DNA from: Halomonas huangheensis
Lineage (GTDB): Bacteria > Pseudomonadota > Gammaproteobacteria > Pseudomonadales > Halomonadaceae
DNA length: 64,000 nucleotides
Assembly (NCBI RefSeq): GCF_001431725.1
Contig: NZ_CP013106.1
Location: 2,976,001 to 3,040,000, forward strand
Direction of reading: 5' to 3'
The notes beneath the pieces were generated by a model. The model was not told the DNA's origin. It made no database searches and saw nothing but the letters and a program-made list of their open reading frames with translations. Of this stretch, positions 9,073 to 17,652 are shown one piece after another. The first letter of the stretch is position 1; every line of letters starts with the position of its first letter. The position numbers were made by a program, and so were the translations under genes.

Positions 9073-9573
9073 TCAGCGAGGAGACTGCCGCGATAGGCCG
9101 AGCCTCAACAGAGCCGTGTCGTCCAATCCGTCCACAACCTCTACAGCCGCCAATTGACGGTGGTAGTCAGAACTGAGGAAGGCCTCTCCTGCCAGCAGGT
9201 GGTCGAGGTATTCTCGCGCCGGCTTGAGAGCATCCGCTACGCGCCCTGCCGTAGCGATGTACACCCAGGCAGAGACCACATCGGTATCAACATTTATCGG
9301 CAACCAGTGGCGATTGTACTCGACGGGATAGCCTTCAAAAGGGTCCATGGCGAGAATCTGATCCTCTGCATTCAGCTCGAAGAGCGCCCCTTCCACACGC
9401 TGCCCCACACAGGGCACCACATTGGCATGGGCGACTCCCGCAACCTGAGACGCCTTGTTGAAGCTCAAGCAATAACCTTCCAGTACTCCCGGAACGGCCC
9501 TGCGCACCGCACCAATGCGGGCATGCACTCGAGCCTCATTCATATTGCTGCCGTAGGCAAAGTACCAGCTCAT
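9073..9573 (-). CDS. gamma-glutamylcyclotransferase-like protein
   Basis: A 166-residue GGCT/AIG2-type protein. It has the N-terminal substrate loop FAYGSNM (Tyr7-Gly-Ser-Asn10) and a downstream FEGYPVEYNR segment holding the likely catalytic Glu. Members convert gamma-glutamyl amino acids or related amides to 5-oxoproline. The true substrate here is unknown. It lies 18 bases downstream of the YqcC-like gene on the minus strand and is likely co-transcribed with it. Confidence 0.85.
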   Translation of the reverse strand: MSWYFAYGSNMNEARVHARIGAVRRAVPGVLEGYCLSFNKASQVAGVAHANVVPCVGQRVEGALFELNAEDQILAMDPFEGYPVEYNRHWLPINVDTDVVSAWVYIATAGRVADALKPAREYLDHLLAGEAFLSSDYHRQLAAVEVVDGLDDTALLRLGLSRQSPR

Positions 9574-9591
9574 GCAACTCCCCGGGTATGA

Positions 9592-9936
9592 TCAGTTATG
9601 CGTCACCAAGCGGTCGATGTCCTCGACAACCTTCTTCATCAACGCTCGATCCTGAGCACCCGCGCCGTCCTGAATCAACCAGGCATCCACTGCTGGAGCA
9701 ACATCGCAGCTCGCCGGTAACGGTGCCCGATTGTCCACCAGAATCTGCAAGCGTGCGATAAAGATGTATCGCAGCCACTGTGGCATGCTCATGGTGTCGA
9801 TACAGAACGGCTGCTGACTATTGAAAGCTCGTGCCTCTGGCTCTTCCATACGCCATAGATTGGTGGCGCGCATGGTCGCCTCGAGCTCTCGCAACGCAGC
9901 CGCGAGCTCATCATATACCTCGGCTTGATCCGACAT
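9592..9936 (-). CDS. yqcC: YqcC-family protein
   Basis: A 114-residue protein of the YqcC/DUF446 family, recognised from the helical N-terminus and the block FCIDTMSMPQWLRYIFIARLQILV. Family members are small cytoplasmic helical proteins of unclear function. It is first in a two-gene minus-strand unit with the cyclotransferase-like gene. Its upstream region carries a short tandem repeat. Confidence 0.85.
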   Translation of the reverse strand: MSDQAEVYDELAAALRELEATMRATNLWRMEEPEARAFNSQQPFCIDTMSMPQWLRYIFIARLQILVDNRAPLPASCDVAPAVDAWLIQDGAGAQDRALMKKVVEDIDRLVTHN

Positions 9937-10040
9937 CTCGGCTCCGGTTCTATTGCAGGAATGTCACACTATTGTCGCGCGCAGAGCCGGCGCCGACCAC
10001 CCTTTCCAGCGTGCCCCATTCCAGCGCTTCCCATTCAGCA

Positions 10041-10070
10041 CTACGCGTTCCAGCCCTACGCGTTCCAGCC
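10041..10070. repeat. 15-bp tandem repeat, two copies
   Basis: CTACGCGTTCCAGCC occurs twice back to back, flanked by degenerate CATTCCAGC and CTACCC pieces. It lies in the 174-base gap between yqcC and the amino-acid ABC operon. Confidence 0.9.
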
Positions 10071-10110
10071 CTACCCTGCCATCCCCGCTGCCAAACTCTG
10101 CGCAGTCCGT

Positions 10111-10866
10111 TCAACCATCGTTCAGATTGCTTTCAGGCAGTACCTTGCGCAGGAAATTGCGGGTTCGAGGATCACGCGGCTCCTGAAACAATTGGGAAGG
10201 CGGCCCCTGCTCAACGATGCTGCCACCGTCCATGAAGATGACTCTGTCGGCAACGTCATGTGCAAACCTCATTTCATGGGTGACCACCAACATGGTCTGC
10301 CGCTCCTCGGCGAGGGCTTTCATCACGCTCAACACCTCGCCAACCCACTCTGGATCGAGAGAAGAGGTCGGCTCGTCGAACAGAATCACTTCTGCCTGAG
10401 CCGCCATGGCCCGGCCAATGCCAACGCGCTGCTGCTGACCGCCGGACAACGAGGCCGGCCAGGCATCAGCCTTGTCGGAAAGTCCAACGCGTTCAAGGAT
10501 TCGGTGCGCCAGTTCCCGAGCCTTCTCCTCCGGCCAACGATCCACCACAATCAGCCGTTCGGTGATGTTCTCCAGCGCTGTCTTGTTGGCGAACAGCGCA
10601 TAGTTCTGGAAGACAAAAGCAGTATGTCGACGCACCGCCAGAATCTGCTGCCGAGTCGCCGTATTCATATCGACATCAATATCACCGATCTGCAACTGAC
10701 CAGCGTCGGGTTGCTCGAGAAAATTCAGGCACCGCAGCAGGGTCGATTTTCCGGTACCAGACGGGCCGATCACCACAATGATCTCACCCTTCTGGATCTC
10801 CAGATCGATGCCATCCAGCACCCGCGTATTGCCGAATTGCTTGACCAGATTACGCACCTTGATCAT
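10111..10866 (-). CDS. amino-acid (probably cystine) ABC transporter ATP-binding protein
   Basis: A 251-residue polar amino-acid transporter ATPase. Walker A is GPSGTGKST, the signature is [14 protein letters not shown], Walker B is [12 protein letters not shown], and the H-loop is VVTHEMRFA. The start overlaps the permease stop by four bases, so translation is coupled. It is last in the order binding protein, permease, ATPase. Cystine is suggested by the binding protein, not by this subunit. Confidence 0.92.
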   Translation of the reverse strand: MIKVRNLVKQFGNTRVLDGIDLEIQKGEIIVVIGPSGTGKSTLLRCLNFLEQPDAGQLQIGDIDVDMNTATRQQILAVRRHTAFVFQNYALFANKTALENITERLIVVDRWPEEKARELAHRILERVGLSDKADAWPASLSGGQQQRVGIGRAMAAQAEVILFDEPTSSLDPEWVGEVLSVMKALAEERQTMLVVTHEMRFAHDVADRVIFMDGGSIVEQGPPSQLFQEPRDPRTRNFLRKVLPESNLNDG

Positions 10867-11537
10867 CGACGATAAGCCTCGTTCAGTCGGTGTTCGAGTC
10901 GGCGCTGCAGCCAGGCCAGCAATTCAACAATCGCCCAGTAGATCACCGCTACGGTGATGAAGGCCTCGAAGTACAGGAAACTGCCGGATGCCTCTTTCTG
11001 AGTAGCCCCCATCAACTCGGTCACGCCGAGCGTAAAGGCCAGCGAGGTCGCCTTGATCATATCGATGAAGTAGTTCATCAGCGTAGGAGCCGCGATACGC
11101 GCCGCCTGCGGCAAGACGATACGCCGCATCAACTGTCCATTGGTCATACCGATCGACAGGGCCGCTTCAGTCTGGCTGCGGTCGATGCCGATAATCGCGG
11201 CACGAATGGACTCAGCCATATAGGCAGAGAAGTGCAGTGTCAGCCCCATGATGGTAGCGGTGACGCCATTGATCGCCGTCAGAAAGGACAGCACTTGCGG
11301 CAAGCCATAATAGAACAGGAATAGCTGCACCAGCAGTGGCGTACCGCGAAAGAACGAGATGAACAGCATGGTAATGCCATTCAACACCGGCAGTCTCAGC
11401 ACCCGGATCACCGCCAGAGCACACGCAAGCACCAGTGCCAGCACCATGCCAGCCACTGCCATGGAAAGCGTCAGCGGCAGGTAGCTCAATAATACCGGCA
11501 CCAGGCCGACCATATAGTCGACGTTGAGGATATCCAT
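10863..11537 (-). CDS. amino-acid (probably cystine) ABC transporter permease
   Basis: A 224-residue inner-membrane permease of the HisM/TcyL type with about five membrane helices. It has the N-terminal block [22 protein letters not shown] and the coupling-loop motif [28 protein letters not shown]. With only one permease gene, a homodimer is expected. It lies 18 bases after the binding-protein gene and overlaps the ATPase gene. Confidence 0.92.
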   Translation of the reverse strand: MDILNVDYMVGLVPVLLSYLPLTLSMAVAGMVLALVLACALAVIRVLRLPVLNGITMLFISFFRGTPLLVQLFLFYYGLPQVLSFLTAINGVTATIMGLTLHFSAYMAESIRAAIIGIDRSQTEAALSIGMTNGQLMRRIVLPQAARIAAPTLMNYFIDMIKATSLAFTLGVTELMGATQKEASGSFLYFEAFITVAVIYWAIVELLAWLQRRLEHRLNEAYRR

Positions 11538-11555
11538 CAGTCAACCAGTCAGGGT

Positions 11556-12317
11556 TCAGTTTGCGGTATCGGTCGTGGTGATATCCGCGCCGAACCACTG
11601 CTGTGAAATCTCGCTGAGCGTGCCGTTATCGCGCAGCGTCCGTAATGCGGCATTGACCTCATCACGCAGTGCTTCACTGTTCTGACGGAATGGCAGCGCA
11701 TTATGAATTTCGGAGAATGGCTGACCAGCCAGTTGCAACGGTAGCGGTTTATCCTTGATCACCTGCGAGGCGCTGACACGGTCCATGACGAAAGCGTCGA
11801 CACGGCCTAGAGCGGTATCCTGCTCGATGTTGCTGTCATAAGTACGAATGTCGATCTCGTCGGCATAGGGCAGCTCACGCAGCAGTTGTTCATAGTTGGA
11901 ACCCAGATTGACGGCAACGGTCTTGCCGACCAGATCCTCGACACCCTGAATCTCTTCATTACCGCGTTTCACTACTACCTGAGCACCGTCATAGACATAA
12001 GGGTCAGTGAACAGATACTTCTGTTCGCGCTCATCGGTGATGGTGATCTGATTGGCAATGGTATCGACTCGACCTGACTCGAGCATGCCGAACAGTCCAG
12101 AGAAACTGGCAGTGATGAACTCGACATCGACCCCCATCTCTTCACCCACGGCTTCCATGACGTCGACCTCAAACCCCTGAAGCTTGTCCTGCTCGACGAA
12201 AGTAAACGGGAAATAGCCTCCCGACATGCCGACCTTGAGTGTGTCCTCAGCCTGGGCATTGGCGGCAAAAGTGACCATGCCTGCGGAGATCAGTGCTACT
12301 GCCAATTGACGGCGCAT
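11556..12317 (-). CDS. cystine-type periplasmic binding protein
   Basis: A 253-residue family-3 solute-binding protein. A signal peptide (about residues 1-23, ending NAQA) is followed by LKVGMSGGYFPFTF. Several blocks resemble E. coli TcyJ (FliY): ANQITITDEREQKY, VNLGSNYEQ, IDIRTYDSN and a C-terminal QQWFGADITT. This is why I favour cystine, but other polar amino acids remain possible. The frame is open upstream to 12539, yet AGGGAG sits just before the ATG at 12317. Confidence 0.85.
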   Translation of the reverse strand: MRRQLAVALISAGMVTFAANAQAEDTLKVGMSGGYFPFTFVEQDKLQGFEVDVMEAVGEEMGVDVEFITASFSGLFGMLESGRVDTIANQITITDEREQKYLFTDPYVYDGAQVVVKRGNEEIQGVEDLVGKTVAVNLGSNYEQLLRELPYADEIDIRTYDSNIEQDTALGRVDAFVMDRVSASQVIKDKPLPLQLAGQPFSEIHNALPFRQNSEALRDEVNAALRTLRDNGTLSEISQQWFGADITTTDTAN

Positions 12318-12413
12318 GAGCAACTCCCTGATTTTCTGGAATTCCTGTTTGATGAATCCAGGTTCGGTGTATCGTCCTCGAGTCGTGCTACCGAGACTCG
12401 GGCACTTTAAGTA

Positions 12414-12441
12414 ACTTATGGAATAAGTGGACTGTATTATA
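12414..12441 (-). promoter_or_regulatory. promoter and operator of the cystine-type ABC operon
   Basis: On the minus strand a perfect -10 TATAAT occupies 12436-12441 but has no good -35, suggesting an activator. A perfect 15-bp dyad ACTTAT-GGA-ATAAGT (12414-12428) lies right at the predicted start site, where a repressor could act. The identity of the regulator is not visible. Confidence 0.45.
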
Positions 12442-12760
12442 TTCCATATTGATTGAACACGCCGAGTAAATTCCGTTGGTTGTTTCAATGCAACGAAACT
12501 ATCAGACCTCTCGTGCTCACAGGCCATCTCAGCAGCCACACCAACCAGGCACCAGAACTATCCCCAGGCTGTCAGAAAACATTCACAGATCTCCTGAACG
12601 TCCCTGTGGATAAACCTTGGACATGTCGCTGAAGCCAAGAGCCAATGCCCACTGGAGAGTATTGCTCAAGATTTGACCAGTTCAGCATATTTTTTCCTCA
12701 TCAACGGCTGACACTCCCTCATCTGCCATGTAGAGTGCGTCCGTCATCAAGGGAGGTGCC
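12442..12760. other. intergenic region before DUF3549 gene
   Basis: About 320 bases with no supported gene. Open frames here are short and lack ribosome-binding sites. The right end holds GGGAGGTGCC, the ribosome-binding site of the next gene. Confidence 0.5.
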
Positions 12761-13810
12761 ATGCAACCCATTCACAGCCTTCACGACTTCTTCAATCTGT
12801 GCCATGCCGAGCTGCGTCTTTACCATATAGGGCGTCGCGTAGAGCCCTGTGAGCGCGAGGTACTGGCCGAGTTCGAAAAGGGTATCAGCCCATGGCCCGC
12901 TCCCTGGCAGGGCAAGGCTCGTCTAGCCATGGTCTTTCGCCTCGGAGAAATGCAGGACCCCTTGATCTGGTTTCTGGCACTTCCACTGGATGAGCAAGGT
13001 CACCTCGATCCTGCTCAGCGCGATGCCTTTCTCGAACGGTTGTTACTGACTCTGGGGCAGAGCAGCGAGGCAATAGAGAGCCAGTCATCCGCAGATATCA
13101 ACAACCTGATGAAGGACAACCCACTGGCCTTCACACCCGCACTGCCTTTTCAGGCGATGCTGCATGCACGTGCCTGTGCAGATGCAGGCATGCCCGCCAG
13201 TGAACACCTTGAGCCAGTGGAGGACTACCTCAGCGGCCAGGCCAGTATCGATTGGAAGGCACTGGGGCTTCAGGGTATCGCTGATTATGCGGTGCGCCTG
13301 AGCAGTGATCACATGACCGAGTTGGCCAGAATAGTCCCGACTCTGCACAACGAGGTCCTGTTGCCACTATGCTACTGTCTAGAGAATGTCAGCATTGATT
13401 CAGTTGTGGTTGAAGCGCTGCGTCAACGAGGTGAAACAGCGGCACAAGATGGCGACCTGGAAAGTCTATGTGCCTGTGTTCGCGCCATTTCTGGAGGACC
13501 GCGCGAGGAGGTTGGCGTCTGGCTGGATGAACTATTGGCCGACGCCAATGCCTGCGGACCCGATGTCCTGGCCGCTATGGCGGCTCGTGGCTGGGAGCAC
13601 CTCGAACATGAGCAACGCCTGCCCTGCTACCTGGAGCGAGTCGCCAGCAGTGAACAGGCGGATTTCCTCGCCCTGGTGAGAGACCTGGCACTGATACCTC
13701 GCCTACGCCTGCCTGTGCTGATGATACTGCGTCAGGCGAGCAATGATTCACCGATTGGCAAACGCCTGACAGCAGTGACTGTTGGCAAGACCAGGCGTGA
13801 AGAAGGTTGA
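12761..13810 (+). CDS. DUF3549 family protein
   Basis: A 349-residue cytoplasmic protein that I place in the DUF3549 family of Pseudomonas and Halomonas relatives, from its N-terminus (HDFFNLCHAELRLYHIGRRV) and overall helical make-up. No catalytic motif is apparent. The N-terminal part (to about 110) looks globular mixed alpha/beta, and the remainder looks like helical repeats. GGGAGG precedes the start. The zinc-protease gene follows after 66 bases on the same strand. Confidence 0.75.
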   Translation: MQPIHSLHDFFNLCHAELRLYHIGRRVEPCEREVLAEFEKGISPWPAPWQGKARLAMVFRLGEMQDPLIWFLALPLDEQGHLDPAQRDAFLERLLLTLGQSSEAIESQSSADINNLMKDNPLAFTPALPFQAMLHARACADAGMPASEHLEPVEDYLSGQASIDWKALGLQGIADYAVRLSSDHMTELARIVPTLHNEVLLPLCYCLENVSIDSVVVEALRQRGETAAQDGDLESLCACVRAISGGPREEVGVWLDELLADANACGPDVLAAMAARGWEHLEHEQRLPCYLERVASSEQADFLALVRDLALIPRLRLPVLMILRQASNDSPIGKRLTAVTVGKTRREEG

Positions 13811-13876
13811 GTCCGGCCACCGAACTCAATTCAACAATATGAATATGAGTGCGGATGGCACGACAAGGAGAATGTC

Positions 13877-14314
13877 ATGAAGGAGCTGCCCTACCAGGCC
13901 AGAGCCGTCGTCGGACGCCGTGAAATGGTGATTCTTCCGGAACTTCATCTCCACCTCTGCGCCAAGGTTGATACCGGGGCCCGCACCTCGGCATTACATG
14001 CCGAGGACATCGAATCCTTTGAAGAGGATGAGATCCTGTGGGTCAGCTTTGTCACTCGCAGCGGGGGACCCGACAGCCCAGCACACAGCTACCGAATGCA
14101 CCTCCATGATCGCCGCCGAGTTACCAGCTCCAACGGCCAGTCCGAATGGCGCTATATCGTTCGCACTCGCCTGCAGTTGGGTGATCTGGAATTTCCTGTG
14201 GAACTGTCGTTGACTGACCGAAGTAACATGCGCCACCCCATACTCCTGGGACGCCGTGCCCTCAGACGACTGCTGGTTGCTCCCGGTGTCGCCTTCCTGC
14301 ACGGTGAGCCGTGA
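13877..14314 (+). CDS. RimK-associated retropepsin-like zinc protease family protein
   Basis: A 145-residue protein of the family annotated as ATP-dependent zinc protease (PF05618). The signature VDTGARTSALHA (about residues 32-43) resembles the DTG motif of retropepsins, and MRHPILLGRRALRR lies near the C-terminus. Members commonly sit beside rimK, as here (149 bases upstream), suggesting a role in making or trimming the glutamate tails added by RimK. That role is inferred from the neighbourhood. AAGGAG precedes the ATG. Confidence 0.88.
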   Translation: MKELPYQARAVVGRREMVILPELHLHLCAKVDTGARTSALHAEDIESFEEDEILWVSFVTRSGGPDSPAHSYRMHLHDRRRVTSSNGQSEWRYIVRTRLQLGDLEFPVELSLTDRSNMRHPILLGRRALRRLLVAPGVAFLHGEP

Positions 14315-14463
14315 AGCATTGCGGCAAGTCATATCACAACTAGACACAACTGATCGGCCCCCTACAGGCATGACGGCGACAAGCTGTTCAGGTCGATTGA
14401 TTTCCACAAATACAGGCGTCGCCGCGCCAATGGCCTTCCACTCTGCTGTCAGGAGACACGCCC

Positions 14464-15378
14464 ATGCACATCGCACTGCTGTCCCGCAATCGCAACCTCT
14501 ATTCCACTCGCCGCCTGGTGGAAGCCGCAGAACAACGGGGCCATACCGCTCGGGTTGTGGACACTCTGCGTTGCTACATGAGCATTGCCTCTCATCACCC
14601 GTCGATTCACTACAAAGGTGAGGAGCTGGAGCCTTTCGATGCCGTAATCCCTCGTATCGGCTCTTCGGTCACCTTCTACGGGTGCGCAGTGCTGCGTCAG
14701 TTCGAGATGATGAACATCCCGGTGCTCAACGATAGCGTCGGCATCACTCGTTCGCGTGACAAGCTGCGCTCACTGCAGCTGCTGTCACGCAAGGGCATTG
14801 GCCTGCCGGTGACCGGCTTCGCTCATTCACCAGACGATATTCCTGACCTGATAACCATGGTTCGTGGCGCTCCTCTTGTCATCAAGCTTCTCGAGGGCAC
14901 GCAAGGTATCGGCGTAGTGCTGGCGGAAACCAACCAGGCCGCGGAGTCAGTCATTCAGGCCTTTATGGGCATGAAGGCCAACATCATGGTCCAGGAGTTC
15001 ATCAAGGAAGCCAAGGGAGCCGATATCCGCTGTTTCGTGATTGGCGACAAGGTCGTGGCCTCGATGAAACGCCAGGCAGCCGAAGGTGAATTCCGTTCCA
15101 ACCTGCATCGCGGTGGTAGCGCCAGCGTGATACGCATTACCCCCGAGGAACGCTCTACCGCGATTCGTGCCGCCAAGGCCATGGGCCTGCGCGTGGCCGG
15201 TGTCGATCTGTTGCGCTCCAACCACGGCCCGGTGGTCATGGAAGTCAACTCCTCTCCTGGTCTACAGGGAATCGAGAGTGCAACCGGCAAGGATATCGCC
15301 GGCATGGTCATCGAACACCTCGAAAAAGCGGCCGTTAGCGGTCCTCGCCGGCGCCCGCCGGCCAAGCCCAAGGGCTGA
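14464..15378 (+). CDS. rimK: RimK-type alpha-L-glutamate ligase (ribosomal protein S6 modification)
   Basis: A 304-residue ATP-grasp ligase that adds glutamate residues to the C-terminus of ribosomal protein S6. The N-terminal preATP-grasp domain begins [21 protein letters not shown]-grasp elements include [44 protein letters not shown] and the metal-binding end [15 protein letters not shown]. Length matches the family. CAGGAG precedes the ATG. Confidence 0.95.
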   Translation: MHIALLSRNRNLYSTRRLVEAAEQRGHTARVVDTLRCYMSIASHHPSIHYKGEELEPFDAVIPRIGSSVTFYGCAVLRQFEMMNIPVLNDSVGITRSRDKLRSLQLLSRKGIGLPVTGFAHSPDDIPDLITMVRGAPLVIKLLEGTQGIGVVLAETNQAAESVIQAFMGMKANIMVQEFIKEAKGADIRCFVIGDKVVASMKRQAAEGEFRSNLHRGGSASVIRITPEERSTAIRAAKAMGLRVAGVDLLRSNHGPVVMEVNSSPGLQGIESATGKDIAGMVIEHLEKAAVSGPRRRPPAKPKG

Positions 15379-15404
15379 ATACCCCCTCTGCTCGCTGCTA
15401 CCTT

Positions 15405-15429
15405 TCGCCTCGGAGGTCCTCCGAGGCGA
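15405..15429 (+). terminator. hairpin after rimK
   Basis: TCGCCTCGGAGG and CCTCCGAGGCGA form a near-perfect 25-base palindrome centred on one T, 26 bases after the rimK stop. No U-tract follows. Confidence 0.6.
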
Positions 15430-15463
15430 CGACATATATGGCGAAGGGCCCTGAATCACAAAT

Positions 15464-15533
15464 ATTTGCCACTTTGGGGGTGGCAAATCTCGTGCAAGGG
15501 CCCCACAATTTGCGTCACCGTAGGAGGTGACGC
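15464..15533 (+). promoter_or_regulatory. structured leader with hairpin over the ribosome-binding site
   Basis: Two perfect stems precede the next gene. ATTTGCCAC/GTGGCAAAT (15464-15472, 15480-15488) is upstream. GCGTCACC/GGTGACGC (15512-15519, 15526-15533) has the loop GTAGGA, so most of the Shine-Dalgarno AGGAGG (15522-15527) is in the loop and its last two G bases are in the stem. This could tune translation, for example by temperature or a binding factor. Confidence 0.5.
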
Positions 15534-15535
15534 GC

Positions 15536-16018
15536 ATGTTTCTCGATAATCGCCAGGTGGCGATGGACAGCCTGCTGGAAGCGTTGGCCGATAGCATCGA
15601 CTATTTCCAGGACAATCTTGAGCGCCTGCGCCCGTCGCTGCGCGATTCCCTTGAGCCTCACTTCGAGGCACGCAAGAAGTCGATGCGTAGACTACAGACT
15701 CTGGCACGTCGCTATCTTGACCTTCTGCCTCGTGATGCAGATGTCGAGCGCGACGACTACATGTGGCTGTGGAGCCGATTGAAGAGCTTCGTTGGCAACG
15801 ACTCCCAGGTACTGATCAACGAGCTGCTCGAGCAGGAGCGCGTGCTGATGCAGGCGCTGTCGACACTATTCACTCACCCGTTGCCGAATGCGATTGAACC
15901 GGTGATCGAGGAAGTGTGGAAAGGCTGTCGCTCACTGATCCGTGAGCTATATCAGTTACAGAAGGAAACTACACCGAAAAAGGCCCAGCAGCGTCAATCT
16001 CGCACACGGCGTCGCTGA
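15536..16018 (+). CDS. hypothetical helical cytoplasmic protein
   Basis: A 160-residue protein that I do not recognise. It is rich in Leu, Glu and Arg, with long amphipathic helices and no signal or membrane segment, and ends in a basic tail (KKAQQRQSRTRRR) that could bind nucleic acid. The start at 15536 follows AGGAGG by eight bases; the in-frame GTG three codons earlier overlaps that site. Its 3' end overlaps that of the convergent sanA-like gene by 25 bases. Confidence 0.7.
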   Translation: MFLDNRQVAMDSLLEALADSIDYFQDNLERLRPSLRDSLEPHFEARKKSMRRLQTLARRYLDLLPRDADVERDDYMWLWSRLKSFVGNDSQVLINELLEQERVLMQALSTLFTHPLPNAIEPVIEEVWKGCRSLIRELYQLQKETTPKKAQQRQSRTRRR

Positions 16019-16929
16019 TCAGGCCACCAGCCTGGTTCCTCAGCCGGCGCATCCTGCTCAAGGCTCGGTTCTGGCGCCTCATCGGTCGACTCTGGCATCT
16101 TCGTTCTGCCAGCGTCTCTTGACGCTGGCGTCAGCAGCGGGTCAATCAGCTTTCCAAGCGGCACTGGTCCGTCCTCCAGCTGCCCTGCCGATAGGTCGTC
16201 GACAAGCACTCCCCTTTCCGGGAGTGGCTCGCCCGAACTCGGCTGATCGGCCGCCACCTTGATCAAAGGCACAATCTGCAGGGGTTCTTTTGGCCCCAGA
16301 AACCGTGGCTCCCGCTGCCAAAGATAGAGATCACCAATGGTTGCCACTCGCGCCATCCACTCGCGAATCAGCAACAGCCACATGGCATCCGCGGGTAACT
16401 GCGGCGCAGCACACCCCACAGCCTCGATACCCAGCGCATCGGCAATGAACAATGCACGAGGCAGATGCCATGCCTGAGTGATGAGCACAGCCTTTTCCAC
16501 GCCGAACACGTCACGTGCCCTTACCAGGGTATCAAAGGTACTGAACCCAGCGTAATCCAGTGTCATATCGACGGTACGCACACCACGCTCGCGCAGGTCC
16601 CGCCACATGGTGATGGGTTCGTTGTAATACCGGGTAGCGTTGTCACCGGAAACCAGTAAATGCTCGAGGCGCCGATCACGCATCAGCTCCGCAGCCGCCT
16701 GCATACGCCCCTCGAAGTGCGGATTACGCTCACCACTGCGAGTCCAGTGGGAGGTACCGAAGACAACTCCGATGCGCTGGGGTGGACATGATGCCAGTGC
16801 AGCAATACGCTCACGCGTACTGCTGACCACCCACAGGTTGGCGGCAACAAGTATGACTGCAAGCAATAGCACCAGACTGCCGGCCACGAGCAGCAAGCGT
16901 TTGAAATACGTATTGAGCGACTCGCGCAT
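15994..16929 (-). CDS. sanA: SanA-like ElyC/YdcF-family membrane protein with C-terminal extension
   Basis: A DUF218/SanA-family protein of 311 residues. One N-terminal membrane helix (about 15-35) leads to a periplasmic domain with GVVFGTSHW, LLVSGDNATRYYNEPITM, LDYAGFSTFDTLVRARDVF and QAWHLPRALFIA, closely following E. coli SanA, which is linked to envelope integrity and vancomycin exclusion. E. coli SanA is about 240 residues. The extra 70 residues here are Pro/Glu/Asp-rich and probably disordered. I chose 16929 because GGGAG precedes it; an ATG five codons upstream is an alternative. Confidence 0.88.
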   Translation of the reverse strand: MRESLNTYFKRLLLVAGSLVLLLAVILVAANLWVVSSTRERIAALASCPPQRIGVVFGTSHWTRSGERNPHFEGRMQAAAELMRDRRLEHLLVSGDNATRYYNEPITMWRDLRERGVRTVDMTLDYAGFSTFDTLVRARDVFGVEKAVLITQAWHLPRALFIADALGIEAVGCAAPQLPADAMWLLLIREWMARVATIGDLYLWQREPRFLGPKEPLQIVPLIKVAADQPSSGEPLPERGVLVDDLSAGQLEDGPVPLGKLIDPLLTPASRDAGRTKMPESTDEAPEPSLEQDAPAEEPGWWPDQRRRVRD

Positions 16930-17031
16930 GGTGCTCCCATTCAAGCGGCGAAATCAGCGGGCCTTGAGCAAAGTTATACTGCCCCGTGACGCGCCCCACG
17001 TCGAGCCGCCGCAGGACGCTAGCCTCGTGAT

Positions 17032-17050
17032 AAGCCGCTATACGGCTTTT
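17032..17050 (-). terminator. possible terminator of the suf operon
   Basis: A short stem AAGCCG-CTATA-CGGCTT just beyond the sufT stop. The stem is only six pairs and the minus-strand side lacks a U-tract, so support is weak. Confidence 0.35.
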
Positions 17051-17064
17051 CCTCTCAGCATCAT

Positions 17065-17637
17065 CTAGAACATGCCCAGCTCGAGCTTGGCCTCATCCGA
17101 CATCATCTCACGACTCCAGGGAGGATCGAAGACAATCTCGGTATGGACTCGAGCGATCTGCGGCGCGCCAAGAATCTTGTTGCGCGCATCCGCCGCGATC
17201 ACGTCCCCCATGCCACAACCGGGAGCGGTCAGTGTCATGCGGATGGTGACGATTCTCTCGCCGCTGATCAGACGTTCGATCCGACAGCCATAGACCAGCC
17301 CCAGATCGACAATATTCACCGGGATCTCAGGATCGAAACAAGTTCTCAGTTGATCCCAGACAAATTGTTCGATCTGCTCCTCACTGGCATCCAGCGATAG
17401 CGTCGGTCGTGGCAACGACTCCAACCCCAGAGCATCGAAATTGGCTCCCTCGATCAAATAGAGGCGCCCCTCGAAAGCGACACTGACACTACTGCCCTTG
17501 GCCTGCATCACGCTGACAATACTGTCCTCGTCAAGCGTGATGGTCTTGCCGAAAGGAATCGAGATCGCATCGACATCGCGCTGCAGAGGCAGCTGCTGGC
17601 CTTTGCTGAGCTGCGCGATCTGTTCGTTGTCGCTCAT
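17065..17637 (-). CDS. sufT: SufT, DUF59-family iron-sulfur maturation factor
   Basis: A 190-residue protein with a SufT N-terminal part and a C-terminal MIP18/DUF59 domain: LRTCFDPEIPVNIVDLGLVYGC, TLTAPGCGMGDVIAADARNK and a terminal VEIVFDPPWSREMMSDEAKLELGMF-like block. SufT proteins help mature iron-sulfur proteins alongside SUF. It is the last gene of the operon, 15 bases after sufS. Confidence 0.93.
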   Translation of the reverse strand: MSDNEQIAQLSKGQQLPLQRDVDAISIPFGKTITLDEDSIVSVMQAKGSSVSVAFEGRLYLIEGANFDALGLESLPRPTLSLDASEEQIEQFVWDQLRTCFDPEIPVNIVDLGLVYGCRIERLISGERIVTIRMTLTAPGCGMGDVIAADARNKILGAPQIARVHTEIVFDPPWSREMMSDEAKLELGMF

Positions 17638-17652
17638 GACACTCCCTGATTA

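Noticed and set aside
9925..10875. 316-codon plus-strand frame opposite the amino-acid ABC ATPase
   Set aside because: Runs through the tandem repeat and the antisense of clear Walker motifs.
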